Source of the DNA: Granulosicoccus antarcticus IMCC3135 | GTDB lineage: Bacteria > Pseudomonadota > Gammaproteobacteria > Granulosicoccales > Granulosicoccaceae | NCBI RefSeq assembly: GCF_002215215.1 | Contig: NZ_CP018632.1 | Location: 3,282,501 to 3,346,500 of the forward strand | Length of the DNA stretch: 64,000 bases | Direction of reading: 5' to 3' | Shown: in pieces, positions 54,963-64,000 of the stretch | Layout: each line of letters opens with the position of its first letter | Position numbering within the stretch: position 1 is the stretch's first letter | Translations under genes and position numbers: made by a program | Notes under the pieces: generated by a model | What the model saw: the letters and a program-made list of their open reading frames with translations, nothing else | Told to the model about the DNA's origin: nothing | Database searches by the model: none

Positions 54963-55928
54963 ATGTTTGTAGTCTCAGAAGAAGTCTGTCGTAAGGTCGT
55001 TTCACGTGCCGATGCGTTTGATGCTGTGCAAGCGGTATTTGCGGCCATGGCGCGCGGTGATGCTCGCAACTTCCCGGTGGTCCGGGAGGCCCTTGGTCAT
55101 GCCGATGCGCTGTATGGATTCAAGTCAGGTTTTGACAGGGCAGGCTTGGCACTGGGTGTAAAGTCGGGTGGCTATTGGCCCGGCAATGCCCAGAAGGGCT
55201 TGACCAATCACCAGTCAACGGTATTTCTGTTCGATCCCGATACGGGTCAGCTGCAGGCGCTGGTTGGTGGTAATTATCTGACAGCCATACGCACGGCAGC
55301 AGCCAGTGCTGTATCCATCGCGCATCTTGCACGCAAGGATGCCAGGGTTCTGGGTATGATCGGTGCGGGGCATCAGGCGCAATTCCAGTTGCGAGCCGCA
55401 GCTGAGCAGCGACAGTTCGAGAAGGTGATCGCCTGGAATCTGCACCCTGAGAAGTTGTCAATACTTGAGGCGGTGGCCACCGAACTCGGATTACCTTTTG
55501 AGGCAGTGGGGCGGCAGCAACTGGCGGAACAGGCGGACACCATCATTACCATTACATCCGCACACGAAGCATTGCTGGATAGCGGTTGGATCAGGCCGGG
55601 TACCCATATCGCTTGCATGGGAACCGATACCGCCGGTAAGCAGGAGCTGGATCCACAGTTGTTTTCTGACGCATCGGTATTTACCGACGAGCTGGCACAG
55701 TCGATCACGATTGGTGAGGCGCAGCATGCCTTCAAGGCGGGGCAGTTGCAGGAGGCGGATATCACGGCGCTGGGGGCAGTGATCAACGGTGATCATCCTG
55801 GACGAGTGACTGATGATGAAATTACCGTTTTTGATGGAACGGGTGTCGGACTACAGGATCTGGCGGTGGCGGCTGTCGCTTTGAGGGTGGCTTGTGAAGA
55901 AGGTGATGCCAAAGAAATCGCTCTATAA
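54963..55928 (+). CDS. bhcD: Iminosuccinate reductase BhcD
   Basis: A 321-residue protein of the ornithine cyclodeaminase / mu-crystallin family. LGVKSGGYWPGNAQKGLTNHQST, dinucleotide motif VLGMIGAGHQAQFQLRAAAEQ, CMGTDTAGKQELDPQLFSDASVFTD, TVFDGTGVGLQDLAVAAVAL end. In the cycle it reduces iminosuccinate to L-aspartate with NADH, regenerating the amino donor for BhcA. The start at 54963 has an AAGAG box, 19 bases after bhcC. Confidence 0.93.
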   Translation: MFVVSEEVCRKVVSRADAFDAVQAVFAAMARGDARNFPVVREALGHADALYGFKSGFDRAGLALGVKSGGYWPGNAQKGLTNHQSTVFLFDPDTGQLQALVGGNYLTAIRTAAASAVSIAHLARKDARVLGMIGAGHQAQFQLRAAAEQRQFEKVIAWNLHPEKLSILEAVATELGLPFEAVGRQQLAEQADTIITITSAHEALLDSGWIRPGTHIACMGTDTAGKQELDPQLFSDASVFTDELAQSITIGEAQHAFKAGQLQEADITALGAVINGDHPGRVTDDEITVFDGTGVGLQDLAVAAVALRVACEEGDAKEIAL

Positions 55929-55966
55929 GGGGGATGCATTCTTGAAGCTGTGATCCTGTCGATGTC

Positions 55967-56758
55967 ATGGTGTCAATGAGCTGTATCATTGGCAGCCTCT
56001 GCCTTGATGTGATTTGCTCGGAACTCTTTGTGTCAGAACTGAATTCAAGCATCCCCGGATTGCCGGTCATCTTCGAAGACGATTCGGTGATTGTCGTCGA
56101 CAAGCCCTCAGGCATGTTGTCGCAGCCGGGCAAGACGGTCTCGGATTCTGTAGTGACCAGGGTCATGCAGTTCCGGCCAGAGGCGGACGGGCCCGTATTG
56201 GTTCACCGGCTGGACATGGATACGTCCGGTCTTCTGGTTATGGCGAAAAATCGGGTTGCCCATCGCCTGTTACAGCAGCAGTTTGAACATCGACGCATCG
56301 GCAAGCGTTACATCGCTCGGCTGTGTATGGCACCGCAGGCATTGGGTGGGCGTGTGCACTTGCCCTTGCGTGGTGATATGGATGATCGCCCTCGTCAGAT
56401 TGTTTGCCAGGCTCACGGCAAGCAATCCACTACGATATGGCACCGCTTTTCTGCCAGTGACCCTTTGTGTGTCTGGCTCTATCCTCTGACCGGCAGGACG
56501 CACCAACTGCGCGTACATATGGCTCACCCCGACGGGCTTGGGGTCGCCATTCAGGGGGATCGCCTGTACCAGGCCCATTACCCGTCGTCAAATAACCACA
56601 ATGCGAGCGCCCCGAGTGAGTCTGCAGAGCCGCCGCAGGAGCCTGCTTGTGGAAGGCTCATGCTGCATGCTCAATACCTGGCCTTCGATCATCCTGAAAC
56701 CGGAGTCAGGTTGAATTTTCAAACTCCGGCAAGATTCTTCGAAAATGAGCAAAAATAG
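55967..56758 (+). CDS. RluA-family RNA pseudouridine synthase
   Basis: A 263-residue RluA-type enzyme that isomerises uridine to pseudouridine in rRNA or tRNA. IFEDDSVIVVDKPSGMLSQPGK, catalytic Asp in VLVHRLDMDTSGLLVMAKN, KRYIARL, and PLTGRTHQLRVHMAHPDGLGVAIQGDRLY. No S4 domain. The first about 20 residues are not conserved, so a GTG at 56030 with GGAA upstream may be the true start. The target site cannot be fixed. It is 38 bases after bhcD. Confidence 0.9.
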   Translation: MVSMSCIIGSLCLDVICSELFVSELNSSIPGLPVIFEDDSVIVVDKPSGMLSQPGKTVSDSVVTRVMQFRPEADGPVLVHRLDMDTSGLLVMAKNRVAHRLLQQQFEHRRIGKRYIARLCMAPQALGGRVHLPLRGDMDDRPRQIVCQAHGKQSTTIWHRFSASDPLCVWLYPLTGRTHQLRVHMAHPDGLGVAIQGDRLYQAHYPSSNNHNASAPSESAEPPQEPACGRLMLHAQYLAFDHPETGVRLNFQTPARFFENEQK

Positions 56759-56761
56759 GCC

Positions 56762-57163
56762 ATGAAAATTTACCTCATCGCCTATCTGGCGGCTGTATTG
56801 GCTTTTGTTGTCATCGATGGAATCTGGCTGGGACTGGTTGCCAAAAATCTGTATGCCACGCAGATGGGCGAGCTGCTTCGCAAGGATATTCTGGTCGCTC
56901 CGGCGGTGGGCTTCTACCTTGCCTATACGGCGGGAATCGTGTTTCTGGCGGTGCGTCCCATGCAGCCCGAGCTATCACTGTTCAACGTTGCAGCCTACGG
57001 CGCCATTGTCGGCTTTCTGGCTTACGGTACCTACGACATGACCAATCTATCGACGGTGAAGGATTGGCCAATGCTGATCAGTTTCGTGGATCTGGTCTGG
57101 GGTACAGCATTGTCAGCCAGTGTCGCTACGATCTCGGCGATCAGTGTCCGGCACTTTGCGTAA
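56762..57163 (+). CDS. DUF2177 family membrane protein
   Basis: A 133-residue four-helix membrane protein. FVVIDGIWLGLVAKNLYATQMGELLR, YLAYTAGIVFLAVRP, YGAIVGFLAYGTYDMTNLSTVKDWP and DLVWGTALSASVAT are the DUF2177 hallmarks. Function unknown. Three bases after the pseudouridine synthase gene, probably co-transcribed. Confidence 0.9.
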   Translation: MKIYLIAYLAAVLAFVVIDGIWLGLVAKNLYATQMGELLRKDILVAPAVGFYLAYTAGIVFLAVRPMQPELSLFNVAAYGAIVGFLAYGTYDMTNLSTVKDWPMLISFVDLVWGTALSASVATISAISVRHFA

Positions 57164-57633
57164 GGATTGTGGTGGGGGAAAATGAGTGCGTCATCGTAGC
57201 GAGTTGAAATGCGAACACCATGCGCCAGCGAATGCTGGGGATGGCAAGGCATAAATGATCACCCTCCTGCCTCTGTATATCTAAAATATACCACCATTGC
57301 ATTTCCAGGCCACTAGTCTGCGAACCCGACACCCCACATTATCCCGCGATCAATCAAATCCCGGAAGGGTAGCCATGCGGAAGGAAGTTTGTGCCCGCGC
57401 CCACCCAGGCCGAGTACGATAGGGCCGCGCTTGGTCGGTCGGGCCGCGGTCGGTTACGTTAATTTTCTGGTAACGTGAAACATACAGCTGGAGCCGCGCA
57501 CTGCAACCTTCCTGAAATCGACATCAGCCCCCATTTCTGGCAGCCATTGAGCGCCATCGATTCATGTGCAGCTTGATCTTATGGATACGTTGGGTTGTGG
57601 TTACGTGAATACGACAAAAACCAAGAACAAATA
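57164..57633. other. 470-base gap upstream of the pyruvyltransferase
   Basis: No gene. There is a direct repeat GGGCCGCG (57422-57429 and 57440-57447) and an inverted repeat ACGTTA-N9-TAACGT (57456-57461 and 57471-57476). The latter is a possible operator for the next gene. Confidence 0.4.
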
Positions 57634-58560
57634 ATGATAATTGAATATTGCCGTACAAAGAACTACAACTTTGGGGATGACCTGAACCCATGGATATGGC
57701 CCAGGTTGTTGGGCGATGAATTACTGTCGAGAGATGACGGTATCTATCTGGTGGGTATCGGTACATTGCTGACCTCTAAAAGGTTAGAAGTGCAATTGAA
57801 GGATGCGAAAGAGGTTGTTATCTTCTCGTCGGGAACCTGGGGTGACAATGCGCCTGCTTTGCCTGAAAACTGCAAGGTGTACGGTGTTCGAGGGCCACGA
57901 ACGGCAAAACGATTAGGTTTGTCTGAAGACAAGGCTATTGGTGATGGGGCCTATTTGTTGAGAAAGGTTGATCTGCCTGCTGTGAAGCAGACGAACGACA
58001 TCGGCTTCATGCCTCACCATCGAAGTGAGCAATACATTGATTGGCAAACAATATGCGATCAGCTGGGTATAAAGTTCATTACAGCGCAACAGCCTGTTGA
58101 TGATTGCCTAGCCCAGTTAAGAAGCTGTAAACGAGTCATTACAGAAGCCATGCACGGTGCCATTGTCGCTGATGCCATGCGAATTCCATGGACCCCTGTC
58201 AAGTTTTCACCTCTTTTTCGTGAAGATAAATGGTATGACTTTGCTGAAAGTATGCAGTTGAAGTTGTCTTTCTATCCATTGCCTTTTATCAACCATCAAT
58301 CGATGCCCTTTTTGAAAATGGTCGAAGTAGGGAGCAAGAAATTCATTAGCCAGACTTTCAACATCAAGCCTAAGTGGCAAGAGTTGATTTTTAACGGGTT
58401 TGGAAAAAATTCTGAAAGCACGTTGGAATTGATTGAATCATTGAAAGAGGTGATTTCATTGAACAAGACGTGCATGAGTAGTGATGAGGTTGTTGAGTCT
58501 GTTACTGACAAGCAGTATGAGCTTGTGTCAAAACTCAAGGAAGACTACAAGGCGAGTTAG
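57634..58560 (+). CDS. Polysaccharide pyruvyl transferase family protein
   Basis: A 308-residue protein. CRTKNYNFGDDLNPWIWPRLLG (the Asn-Phe-Gly-Asp-Asp signature), GIGTLLTS, FSSGTWGDN, GVRGPRTAKRLG, IGDGAYLL, and ITEAMHGAIVADAMRIPWTPVKF, the family's C-terminal nucleotide/PEP-type site. It probably adds a pyruvyl or related ketal group to a cell-surface glycan. No other polysaccharide genes are near, and base composition is noticeably AT-richer than its neighbours, so transfer is likely. The start at 57634 (MIIEYCRTKNY) is chosen over 57595. Confidence 0.82.
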   Translation: MIIEYCRTKNYNFGDDLNPWIWPRLLGDELLSRDDGIYLVGIGTLLTSKRLEVQLKDAKEVVIFSSGTWGDNAPALPENCKVYGVRGPRTAKRLGLSEDKAIGDGAYLLRKVDLPAVKQTNDIGFMPHHRSEQYIDWQTICDQLGIKFITAQQPVDDCLAQLRSCKRVITEAMHGAIVADAMRIPWTPVKFSPLFREDKWYDFAESMQLKLSFYPLPFINHQSMPFLKMVEVGSKKFISQTFNIKPKWQELIFNGFGKNSESTLELIESLKEVISLNKTCMSSDEVVESVTDKQYELVSKLKEDYKAS

Positions 58561-58703
58561 GCATACATAGTCTTGAATGCGTAAAGGCGGTTGTTCAATG
58601 CAATAAGTTTTAAACTTAAACTATTTATACTTGAAATGTATGTCGTTTGAGGTATAAGCTGAGTACCTACGGGGAAATCCTCAGCCGCATGGACTGCATT
58701 GAA

Positions 58704-60995
58704 ATGCGTATTGCTTGTCTGGGAGGCGGTCCGGCGGGACTGTACTTCGCTATTTCTTTGAAACTTCGACAGCCTGACGCTGAGGTTGTCGTTCTTGAGC
58801 GCAATAAGGCTGACGACACATTCGGTTGGGGTGTGGTTCTGTCGGATGAAACGCTGGAGAATCTCAAGCGCAATGATTCTGTCAGTGCTGCGGCTATCAA
58901 AGAGCATTTTGCATACTGGGATGATATTGCAGTGCATCATCAAGGTCAGAAAATGCTCTCCACCGGGCATGGGTTTTGTGGCATTGGCCGCCGCCAACTT
59001 CTCGTGTTACTGCAGGCGCGCGCACTGGAGCTAGGTGTGGAATTGCGTTTCGAAACCGAGGTGCGCAGCGCAAGCAGTTACGCTGATGATTACGATGTGG
59101 TGGTTGCCAGTGATGGCTTGAATTCCAGTACCCGCAACGAATTCAACGAGATTTTCAAACCCGATATTGAAAAACTTCAGTGCCAGTTTGTCTGGCTAGG
59201 TACAAAGCAGAAATTCGATGATGCCTTTACCTTCATTTTTGAGCAAACTGATAAGGGCTGGGTTTGGGCACATGCTTATCAATTCGATGATGATACCGCG
59301 ACCTTCATTGTTGAATGCTCTCAGGCCACCTACGATGCTTTCAGGTTTGCCGAACTAGACCAGCAACAGAGCATCGCGATCTGCGAAGGGATATTCAAAG
59401 ATTACCTTGGCGGCCATCCATTGATGACTAATGCCAATCATATCCGAGGCTCTGCGTGGATTCAGTTTCCGCGAGTGTTGTGTGAGAAATGGAGTCACAA
59501 GAACATGGTCCTGTTGGGCGATGCTTCTGCCACTGCACACTTTTCGATTGGTTCGGGGACCAAGCTGGCTTTGGAGAGTGCCGCGGCGCTGGCTCAACAC
59601 CTGAGCGATGAGCCTGATCTGGCAAAAGCCTTCTCTGCGTATGAAGACGCACGACGATTTGAGGTTCTGAGATTGCAGTCAGCTGCACGAAATTCTGTTG
59701 AATGGTTCGAGGACGTTGAGCGGTATTTGCATCTTGATCCCGTGCAGCTTAACTACTCGCTTCTGACTCGCTCTCAACGAATCAGTCATGAAAACTTGCG
59801 GTTGCGAGATCCGAAGTGGTTGGAAAGTGCGGAAAAGTGGTTTCAGGAGCAGGCGGGTGTCACACCCGGCAGTCCGGTTAGAGCTCCCATGTTTGCACCC
59901 TTCAAGCTACGTGGCATGGAGCTGAAGAATAGAATTGTCGTCTCACCCATGGCGCAGTACAAGGCGATCGATGGTTGTCCGACGGACTGGCACCTGATTC
60001 ACTATGGCGAGCGTGCCAAGGGCGGCTGCGCGTTGGTTTACACAGAAATGACCTGTGTTTCTCCAACTGGTCGCATAACGCCTGGATGTCCAGGCTTGTA
60101 TCACCCTGAGCATCAATTGGCCTGGAAGCGACTGTGTGATTTTGTTCACCTGGAAACTCAGGCAAAAATTTGCTGCCAGATAGGGCATTCTGGCCGAAAA
60201 GGCTCTACTCGGGTAGGTTGGGAAGGAATGGATCAACCGCTTGTCGATCAGAACTGGGAACTGATTTCTGCATCGGCCATTGCATGGTCAGATGGCAACG
60301 CTACACCTCGAGCGATGAGTCGGAATGATATGGATAGCGTGAAACAGCAGTTTGTTGATGCTGTGAATATGGCAGAGCAATCAGGCTTTGACATGATCGA
60401 GCTTCATGCTGCACATGGATACCTGATTTCCTCCTTTATTTCACCCTTGTCCAATGCACGTGTCGATGACTATGGCGGGTCACTGGAGAATCGAATGCGT
60501 TTCCCGCTTGAAGTATTCAAAGCCATGCGTGAAGCATGGCCTGAGGACAAGCCAATGTCCGTCCGCATATCAGCCAATGATTGGGCAGATAACGGCATCG
60601 AGCCTGAGGATGCCGTCGAAATCGCCAAAATGTTTTATGCCGCCGGCAGCGACATCATTGATGTTTCATCGGGGCAGACATCAACAAGTGCAAAGCCTGT
60701 TTATGGCCGCATGTTCCAGACACCTTTCTCTGACCGTATTCGCAACGAGGCGGGTATCGCTACCATGGCCGTTGGCAATATTTATGAGGCTGATCATGTG
60801 AACTCCATACTCATGGCAGGACGCGCTGACCTGGTCTGCCTGGCTCGTCCACATCTGGCCGACCCTTACTGGACTTTGCATGCTGCAACTCAGCTTGGCG
60901 ACAGACTGGAGGCATGGCCACAGCCCTATGATGCCGGTAGAGACCAGGCTTGGCGGCTCGCTGATCGTGATGCACAGATGGCTGCAAAAACATGA
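58704..60995 (+). CDS. Fused 2-aminobenzoyl-CoA monooxygenase/reductase-type flavoenzyme
   Basis: A 763-residue fusion. The N-terminal half (about residues 1-370) is a FAD aromatic hydroxylase: [63 protein letters not shown]. The C-terminal half (about 395-755) is an old-yellow-enzyme FMN domain: [63 protein letters not shown]. This architecture is that of 2-aminobenzoyl-CoA monooxygenase/reductase of aerobic anthranilate degradation; databases often label it bifunctional salicylyl-CoA 5-hydroxylase/oxidoreductase. Substrate assignment between the two is inferred. The start at 58689 is an alternative. First gene of an operon. Confidence 0.88.
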   Translation: MRIACLGGGPAGLYFAISLKLRQPDAEVVVLERNKADDTFGWGVVLSDETLENLKRNDSVSAAAIKEHFAYWDDIAVHHQGQKMLSTGHGFCGIGRRQLLVLLQARALELGVELRFETEVRSASSYADDYDVVVASDGLNSSTRNEFNEIFKPDIEKLQCQFVWLGTKQKFDDAFTFIFEQTDKGWVWAHAYQFDDDTATFIVECSQATYDAFRFAELDQQQSIAICEGIFKDYLGGHPLMTNANHIRGSAWIQFPRVLCEKWSHKNMVLLGDASATAHFSIGSGTKLALESAAALAQHLSDEPDLAKAFSAYEDARRFEVLRLQSAARNSVEWFEDVERYLHLDPVQLNYSLLTRSQRISHENLRLRDPKWLESAEKWFQEQAGVTPGSPVRAPMFAPFKLRGMELKNRIVVSPMAQYKAIDGCPTDWHLIHYGERAKGGCALVYTEMTCVSPTGRITPGCPGLYHPEHQLAWKRLCDFVHLETQAKICCQIGHSGRKGSTRVGWEGMDQPLVDQNWELISASAIAWSDGNATPRAMSRNDMDSVKQQFVDAVNMAEQSGFDMIELHAAHGYLISSFISPLSNARVDDYGGSLENRMRFPLEVFKAMREAWPEDKPMSVRISANDWADNGIEPEDAVEIAKMFYAAGSDIIDVSSGQTSTSAKPVYGRMFQTPFSDRIRNEAGIATMAVGNIYEADHVNSILMAGRADLVCLARPHLADPYWTLHAATQLGDRLEAWPQPYDAGRDQAWRLADRDAQMAAKT

Positions 60996-61750
60996 CAGAG
61001 TTCGCTGACAAACACGTGGTTATCTCGGGCGGTGGTAGTGGTGTCGGCGCTGTAATCGCCGCACAGTTTTCAGCCGTCGGAGCAAGAGTAACGATTCTTG
61101 GGCGCAGGCAGAGCAAGCTGCAAGAGGTGGCGTCTGCAACCGGTGCACTGCCGGTTGTGTGTGATGTCACCGATGCGGAAGAGGTTGAATCGGCCTTGTC
61201 TGCAGCACGTAGTCATCATGGTGCTATCACGATAGCCGTGGCTAATGCCGGTAGCGCCATCAGCAAACCATTTGCAGACATGACAGCTCAGGATTTCTCG
61301 TCGACCATGGACGTTAACGCATTGGGTGTATTCAACCTGTGGCAATCATCTCTTGCAGACATGATCGAGTCGAAGTGGGGTCGTATGCTGGCGATCGCTT
61401 CCAGTGCCGGGCTGAAAGGCTATCCCTACGTATCCGGCTATTGTGCGGCCAAGCATGCGGTTGTCGGGCTAACCCGTGCCCTGGCTCAGGAACTTCCCAG
61501 AACCGGGATCACGGTCAACGCCATATGCCCGGGTTTTGTCGACACGCCCATGTTGGCAAGTTCAATACAGAATATCGTTGCCAAAACCGGCATGAGTGCT
61601 GAAGAGGCGGCCAAGGTTCTGAAATCCAGTAATCCCATGAGACGTTTCATCACGTCCGAGGAGGTGGCTGCTACCGTCTTGTGGCTGGCTGGCAATAGCA
61701 GTGCTTCGATCAGCGGTCAGGCTGTATCCGTCAATGGAGGCGAGGTATGA
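60992..61750 (+). CDS. Short-chain dehydrogenase (3-hydroxyacyl-CoA dehydrogenase-like)
   Basis: A 252-residue [39 protein letters not shown]; catalytic Ser in IASSAGLKG; Tyr-x-x-x-Lys in [24 protein letters not shown] end. It probably oxidises a hydroxyacyl-CoA in the ring-cleavage/beta-oxidation branch. ATGA overlap with the flavoenzyme gene. Confidence 0.85.
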   Translation: MTEFADKHVVISGGGSGVGAVIAAQFSAVGARVTILGRRQSKLQEVASATGALPVVCDVTDAEEVESALSAARSHHGAITIAVANAGSAISKPFADMTAQDFSSTMDVNALGVFNLWQSSLADMIESKWGRMLAIASSAGLKGYPYVSGYCAAKHAVVGLTRALAQELPRTGITVNAICPGFVDTPMLASSIQNIVAKTGMSAEEAAKVLKSSNPMRRFITSEEVAATVLWLAGNSSASISGQAVSVNGGEV

Positions 61751-62229
61751 GCCAGCCGCAGAATAAATCAGCGGTTGAGCCTGCTGCTAAAACTCGATTA
61801 CGTCTGTGGTTGAAGTTGCTGAAATTATCACGGCAGATTGAAGGCGAGCTGCGTGAGAACTTTCGAGTGGAATTCAAAACGACACTGCCGCGCTTTGACG
61901 TGATGGCAGCCTTGTATCGATTTCCGGAGGGGCTGCGCATGAATGAGTTGTCCGAGGCCCTCAGAGTCTCCAATGGCAATGTCACAGGCATTGTTGACAG
62001 GCTGGTCAACGATTCTCTGGTCACCAGAGTTGCAGTGCCGGGAGATCGGCGCGTACTGCGGGTAAAGCTTACTGCCTCAGGCAAGAAAGAATTCCTGCAA
62101 CAAGCACTCCAGCATGAAGGTTGGGTTGACAGCCTGTTGGGCAACGTGTCTGGCGATGATGCGGAGCTGATGATGGAACTTGTCGATAAAGTATTCTCAA
62201 ATAACTCCACTGAGCAATCAGACACATGA
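61747..62229 (+). CDS. MarR-family transcriptional regulator
   Basis: A 160-residue MarR regulator. Winged helix: [70 protein letters not shown]. It lies inside the operon with ATGA overlaps on both sides, so it is probably an autoregulated repressor responding to an aromatic acid or its CoA ester. Confidence 0.9.
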   Translation: MSQPQNKSAVEPAAKTRLRLWLKLLKLSRQIEGELRENFRVEFKTTLPRFDVMAALYRFPEGLRMNELSEALRVSNGNVTGIVDRLVNDSLVTRVAVPGDRRVLRVKLTASGKKEFLQQALQHEGWVDSLLGNVSGDDAELMMELVDKVFSNNSTEQSDT

Positions 62230-63035
62230 GTAGCTGTCGAACAGATGTTCAACATTTCCACTGTCGTGTGGATAATCGTATCGCTCAGATATCACTCAAT
62301 CGGCCAGAGCGAAAAAACCCACTGACATTCGACAGCTACGCAGAACTGCGTGACTGGTTCAATGATTTGCCCTATTGCGATGATGTCGATGTTGTGGTGT
62401 TTGGATCCAATGGGGGCAACTTCTCGTCGGGTGGTGATGTTCACGAGATCATTGGTCCGCTGACCGAGATGTCAATGAAGGAGCTGCTGCAATTTACCCG
62501 CATGACGGGCGATCTTGTCAAGGCCATGGTGAATTGCGGCAAGCCTGTCATAGCCGCAGTTGATGGCATCTGTGTGGGAGCCGGCGCCATCATCGCCATG
62601 GCATCAGATTTGCGAATGGCCACTCCCGAGGCAAAAACCGCCTTTCTGTTTGCACGTGTCGGATTGGCAGGTTGCGACATGGGAGCTTGCGCCATTTTGC
62701 CGCGCATCATTGGTCAGGGACGGGCTGCCGATTTGTTCTATACGGGTCGTTCGATGAGTGCAGACGAAGGCGAGCGCTGGGGCTTCTACAATCGGATTGT
62801 TGAGTCAGCAGATCTTGAAGGTGAATCGATGGCATTGGCAAGCCGTATTGCTCAGGGGCCAAATTTTGCTCACATGATGACAAAAACCATGCTGAAGCAA
62901 GAATGGTCCATGTCGATCGATCAGGCCATTGAGGCTGAAGCACAAGCGCAGGCCTTGTGCATGCAAACAGATGACTTCAAGCGTGCGTTTCTAGCGTTTA
63001 CGCAAAAGGAAAAACCCGTTTTCGAGGGCAATTAG
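62226..63035 (+). CDS. Enoyl-CoA hydratase/isomerase family protein
   Basis: A 269-residue crotonase-family enzyme. [16 protein letters not shown]; oxyanion loop [68 protein letters not shown] Cys-Asp pair replaces the usual second catalytic Glu in this segment, so the reaction may be a hydrolysis or isomerisation rather than plain hydration. ATGA overlap with the MarR gene. Confidence 0.87.
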   Translation: MSSCRTDVQHFHCRVDNRIAQISLNRPERKNPLTFDSYAELRDWFNDLPYCDDVDVVVFGSNGGNFSSGGDVHEIIGPLTEMSMKELLQFTRMTGDLVKAMVNCGKPVIAAVDGICVGAGAIIAMASDLRMATPEAKTAFLFARVGLAGCDMGACAILPRIIGQGRAADLFYTGRSMSADEGERWGFYNRIVESADLEGESMALASRIAQGPNFAHMMTKTMLKQEWSMSIDQAIEAEAQAQALCMQTDDFKRAFLAFTQKEKPVFEGN

Positions 63036-64000
63036 ATGTCAGATAAAACCTATCTGCAGTGGCCTTTTTTTGAGGACAGGCATCGGCAGTTGGCAGAGGA
63101 GCTGGAAAGCTGGTCTGCAGAGCACCTGATAAACATAGACCATGGCGACACGGATAATGCGTGCAAGTCACTGGTGAAGGCACTTGGCAAGGCAGGCTGG
63201 TGCTTGCATAGCGCAGTTGACCCTGCCGGATCGGCGACAACGCTTGATGTCCGTAGCTTGTGTCTGATACGTGAGACGCTGGCAAGGCATGATGGGCTGG
63301 CTGATTTTGCTTTCGCCATGCAAGGTCTGGGGACCGGTGCTGTTTCTCTATTCGGTACTAAAGATCAACAGAACGAATGGTTGACGGCCACCCGAGTCGG
63401 CGAGGCCATAGCGGCATTTGCCTTGACTGAACCCCAGTCTGGTTCTGATGTTGCCAACTCGACGATGAGCGCAACACGTGATGGCAATGACTACGTCCTG
63501 AATGGTGAGAAAACGTGGATATCCAATGGCGGAATTGCCGATCTCTATACGCTATTTGCACGTACTGGAGATGCACCCGGAGCCAAAGGGCTGTCAGCTT
63601 TCATCGTGCCTGCAGGTATACCGGGTTTTGAAGTTGTCGAACGACTGCAGACAATCGCCCCTCATCCATTGGCCAGGCTTCAATTCACCGATTGTCGCAT
63701 TCCAGCATCAGCACTGTTGGGGCAGCAAGGGGAGGGCTTCAAGATTGCGATGTCGGTACTGGATGTTTTCAGGCCCACAGTTGCAGCAGCGGCGCTTGGC
63801 TTTGCGCGGCGTGCACTGGATGCCGCGCTGGATAGAGTCAATCTACGAGAAGTGCAAGGCACTCTGCTGGCAGAGTTTCAAATGGTACAAGGGCATATCG
63901 CAGATATGTCCATGAATATTGATGCCAGTGCCTTGCTTGTTTATCGGGCAGCCTGGCTCAAGGATAGCGGTGCTTCACGTATCACGCGAGAGGCGGCCAT
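63036..64000 (+). CDS. Acyl-CoA dehydrogenase, C-terminus outside the window
   Basis: Partial gene running off the right edge (about 321 residues seen). It has the acyl-CoA dehydrogenase signatures AFALTEPQSGSDVANSTMSATRDG and KTWISNGGIADLYTLFAR. It also has a GLSAFIVPAGIPGFEVVERL segment and a Q-F-T-D-C-R-I-P-A-S-A-LLG-Q-Q-G-E-G-F segment. It begins directly after the hydratase stop. It would desaturate an acyl-CoA intermediate of the same pathway. Confidence 0.9.
   Translation, partial: MSDKTYLQWPFFEDRHRQLAEELESWSAEHLINIDHGDTDNACKSLVKALGKAGWCLHSAVDPAGSATTLDVRSLCLIRETLARHDGLADFAFAMQGLGTGAVSLFGTKDQQNEWLTATRVGEAIAAFALTEPQSGSDVANSTMSATRDGNDYVLNGEKTWISNGGIADLYTLFARTGDAPGAKGLSAFIVPAGIPGFEVVERLQTIAPHPLARLQFTDCRIPASALLGQQGEGFKIAMSVLDVFRPTVAAAALGFARRALDAALDRVNLREVQGTLLAEFQMVQGHIADMSMNIDASALLVYRAAWLKDSGASRITREAA

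Noticed and set aside
54963-55928. Ornithine cyclodeaminase
   Set aside because: Family match only; position after bhcABC makes iminosuccinate reductase the consistent call.
1-64000. Insertion sequences, prophage, tRNA or rRNA genes
   Set aside because: No transposase, integrase, phage or stable RNA sequence recognised on either strand.

Overview
The window is a 64 kb stretch of chromosome, GC around the mid-50s by eye. It probably comes from a free-living, heterotrophic, probably marine gammaproteobacterium. The evidence is a HexR-controlled Entner-Doudoroff locus (edd-eda / zwf-pgl-hexR), a three-subunit glycolate oxidase, DsbB, YceH, CysK, a YihU-like reductase, a protein with a GlyGly-CTERM-like tail, and many secreted or lipoprotein surface proteins. 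A relative of the Granulosicoccaceae/Chromatiales is possible, but that is a guess. No rRNA, tRNA, CRISPR array, IS element or prophage was recognised.

Layout. 1-5.4 kb: edd and eda (leftward) diverge from zwf-pgl-hexR (rightward), with a HexR-type palindrome on each side. 5.4-8.5 kb: a LysM/FecR envelope protein and pyruvate kinase, the latter with a third and near-perfect HexR palindrome. 8.8-12.8 kb: glcDEF. 12.9-21.9 kb: a PerM-type permease, a cytosolic GGDEF/EAL protein, small hypotheticals, DsbB, a GH10 xylanase lipoprotein and a DUF3750 protein. 22.0-28.1 kb: an unusual catabolic group made of an SDR, a YihU-like beta-hydroxyacid dehydrogenase, a UxaA-family lyase, a YeeZ-like protein and a TauE/SafE exporter, facing cysK. 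28.6-31.1 kb: a PHB-depolymerase-type esterase, a membrane protein and YceH. 31.3-40.6 kb: large exported proteins (FG-GAP with GlyGly-CTERM, a beta-helix/thrombospondin-3 protein, a VWA lipoprotein) around a molybdopterin-fold protein paired with a membrane GGDEF/EAL protein. 40.9-50.3 kb: mixed housekeeping and hypothetical genes, including two head-to-head truncated genes that look like a deletion scar. 50.5-55.9 kb: a complete beta-hydroxyaspartate cycle (IclR regulator bhcR, then bhcABCD). 56.0-58.6 kb: a pseudouridine synthase, a DUF2177 protein and an AT-richer pyruvyltransferase. 58.7-64.0 kb: a tightly overlapping operon led by a 2-aminobenzoyl-CoA monooxygenase/reductase-type fusion, running off the window edge.

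How it works together. Sugars would be oxidised through G6PD, lactonase, dehydratase and KDPG aldolase to pyruvate and G3P, with HexR sensing a pathway intermediate and also controlling pyruvate kinase. Glycolate, common in the sea from phytoplankton, would be oxidised by GlcDEF to glyoxylate. BhcABCD would then carry glyoxylate to oxaloacetate without losing carbon. The 22-27 kb group would process a hydroxy-acid, either a sugar acid or a C3 organosulfonate. The last operon would degrade an aromatic acid as its CoA thioester.
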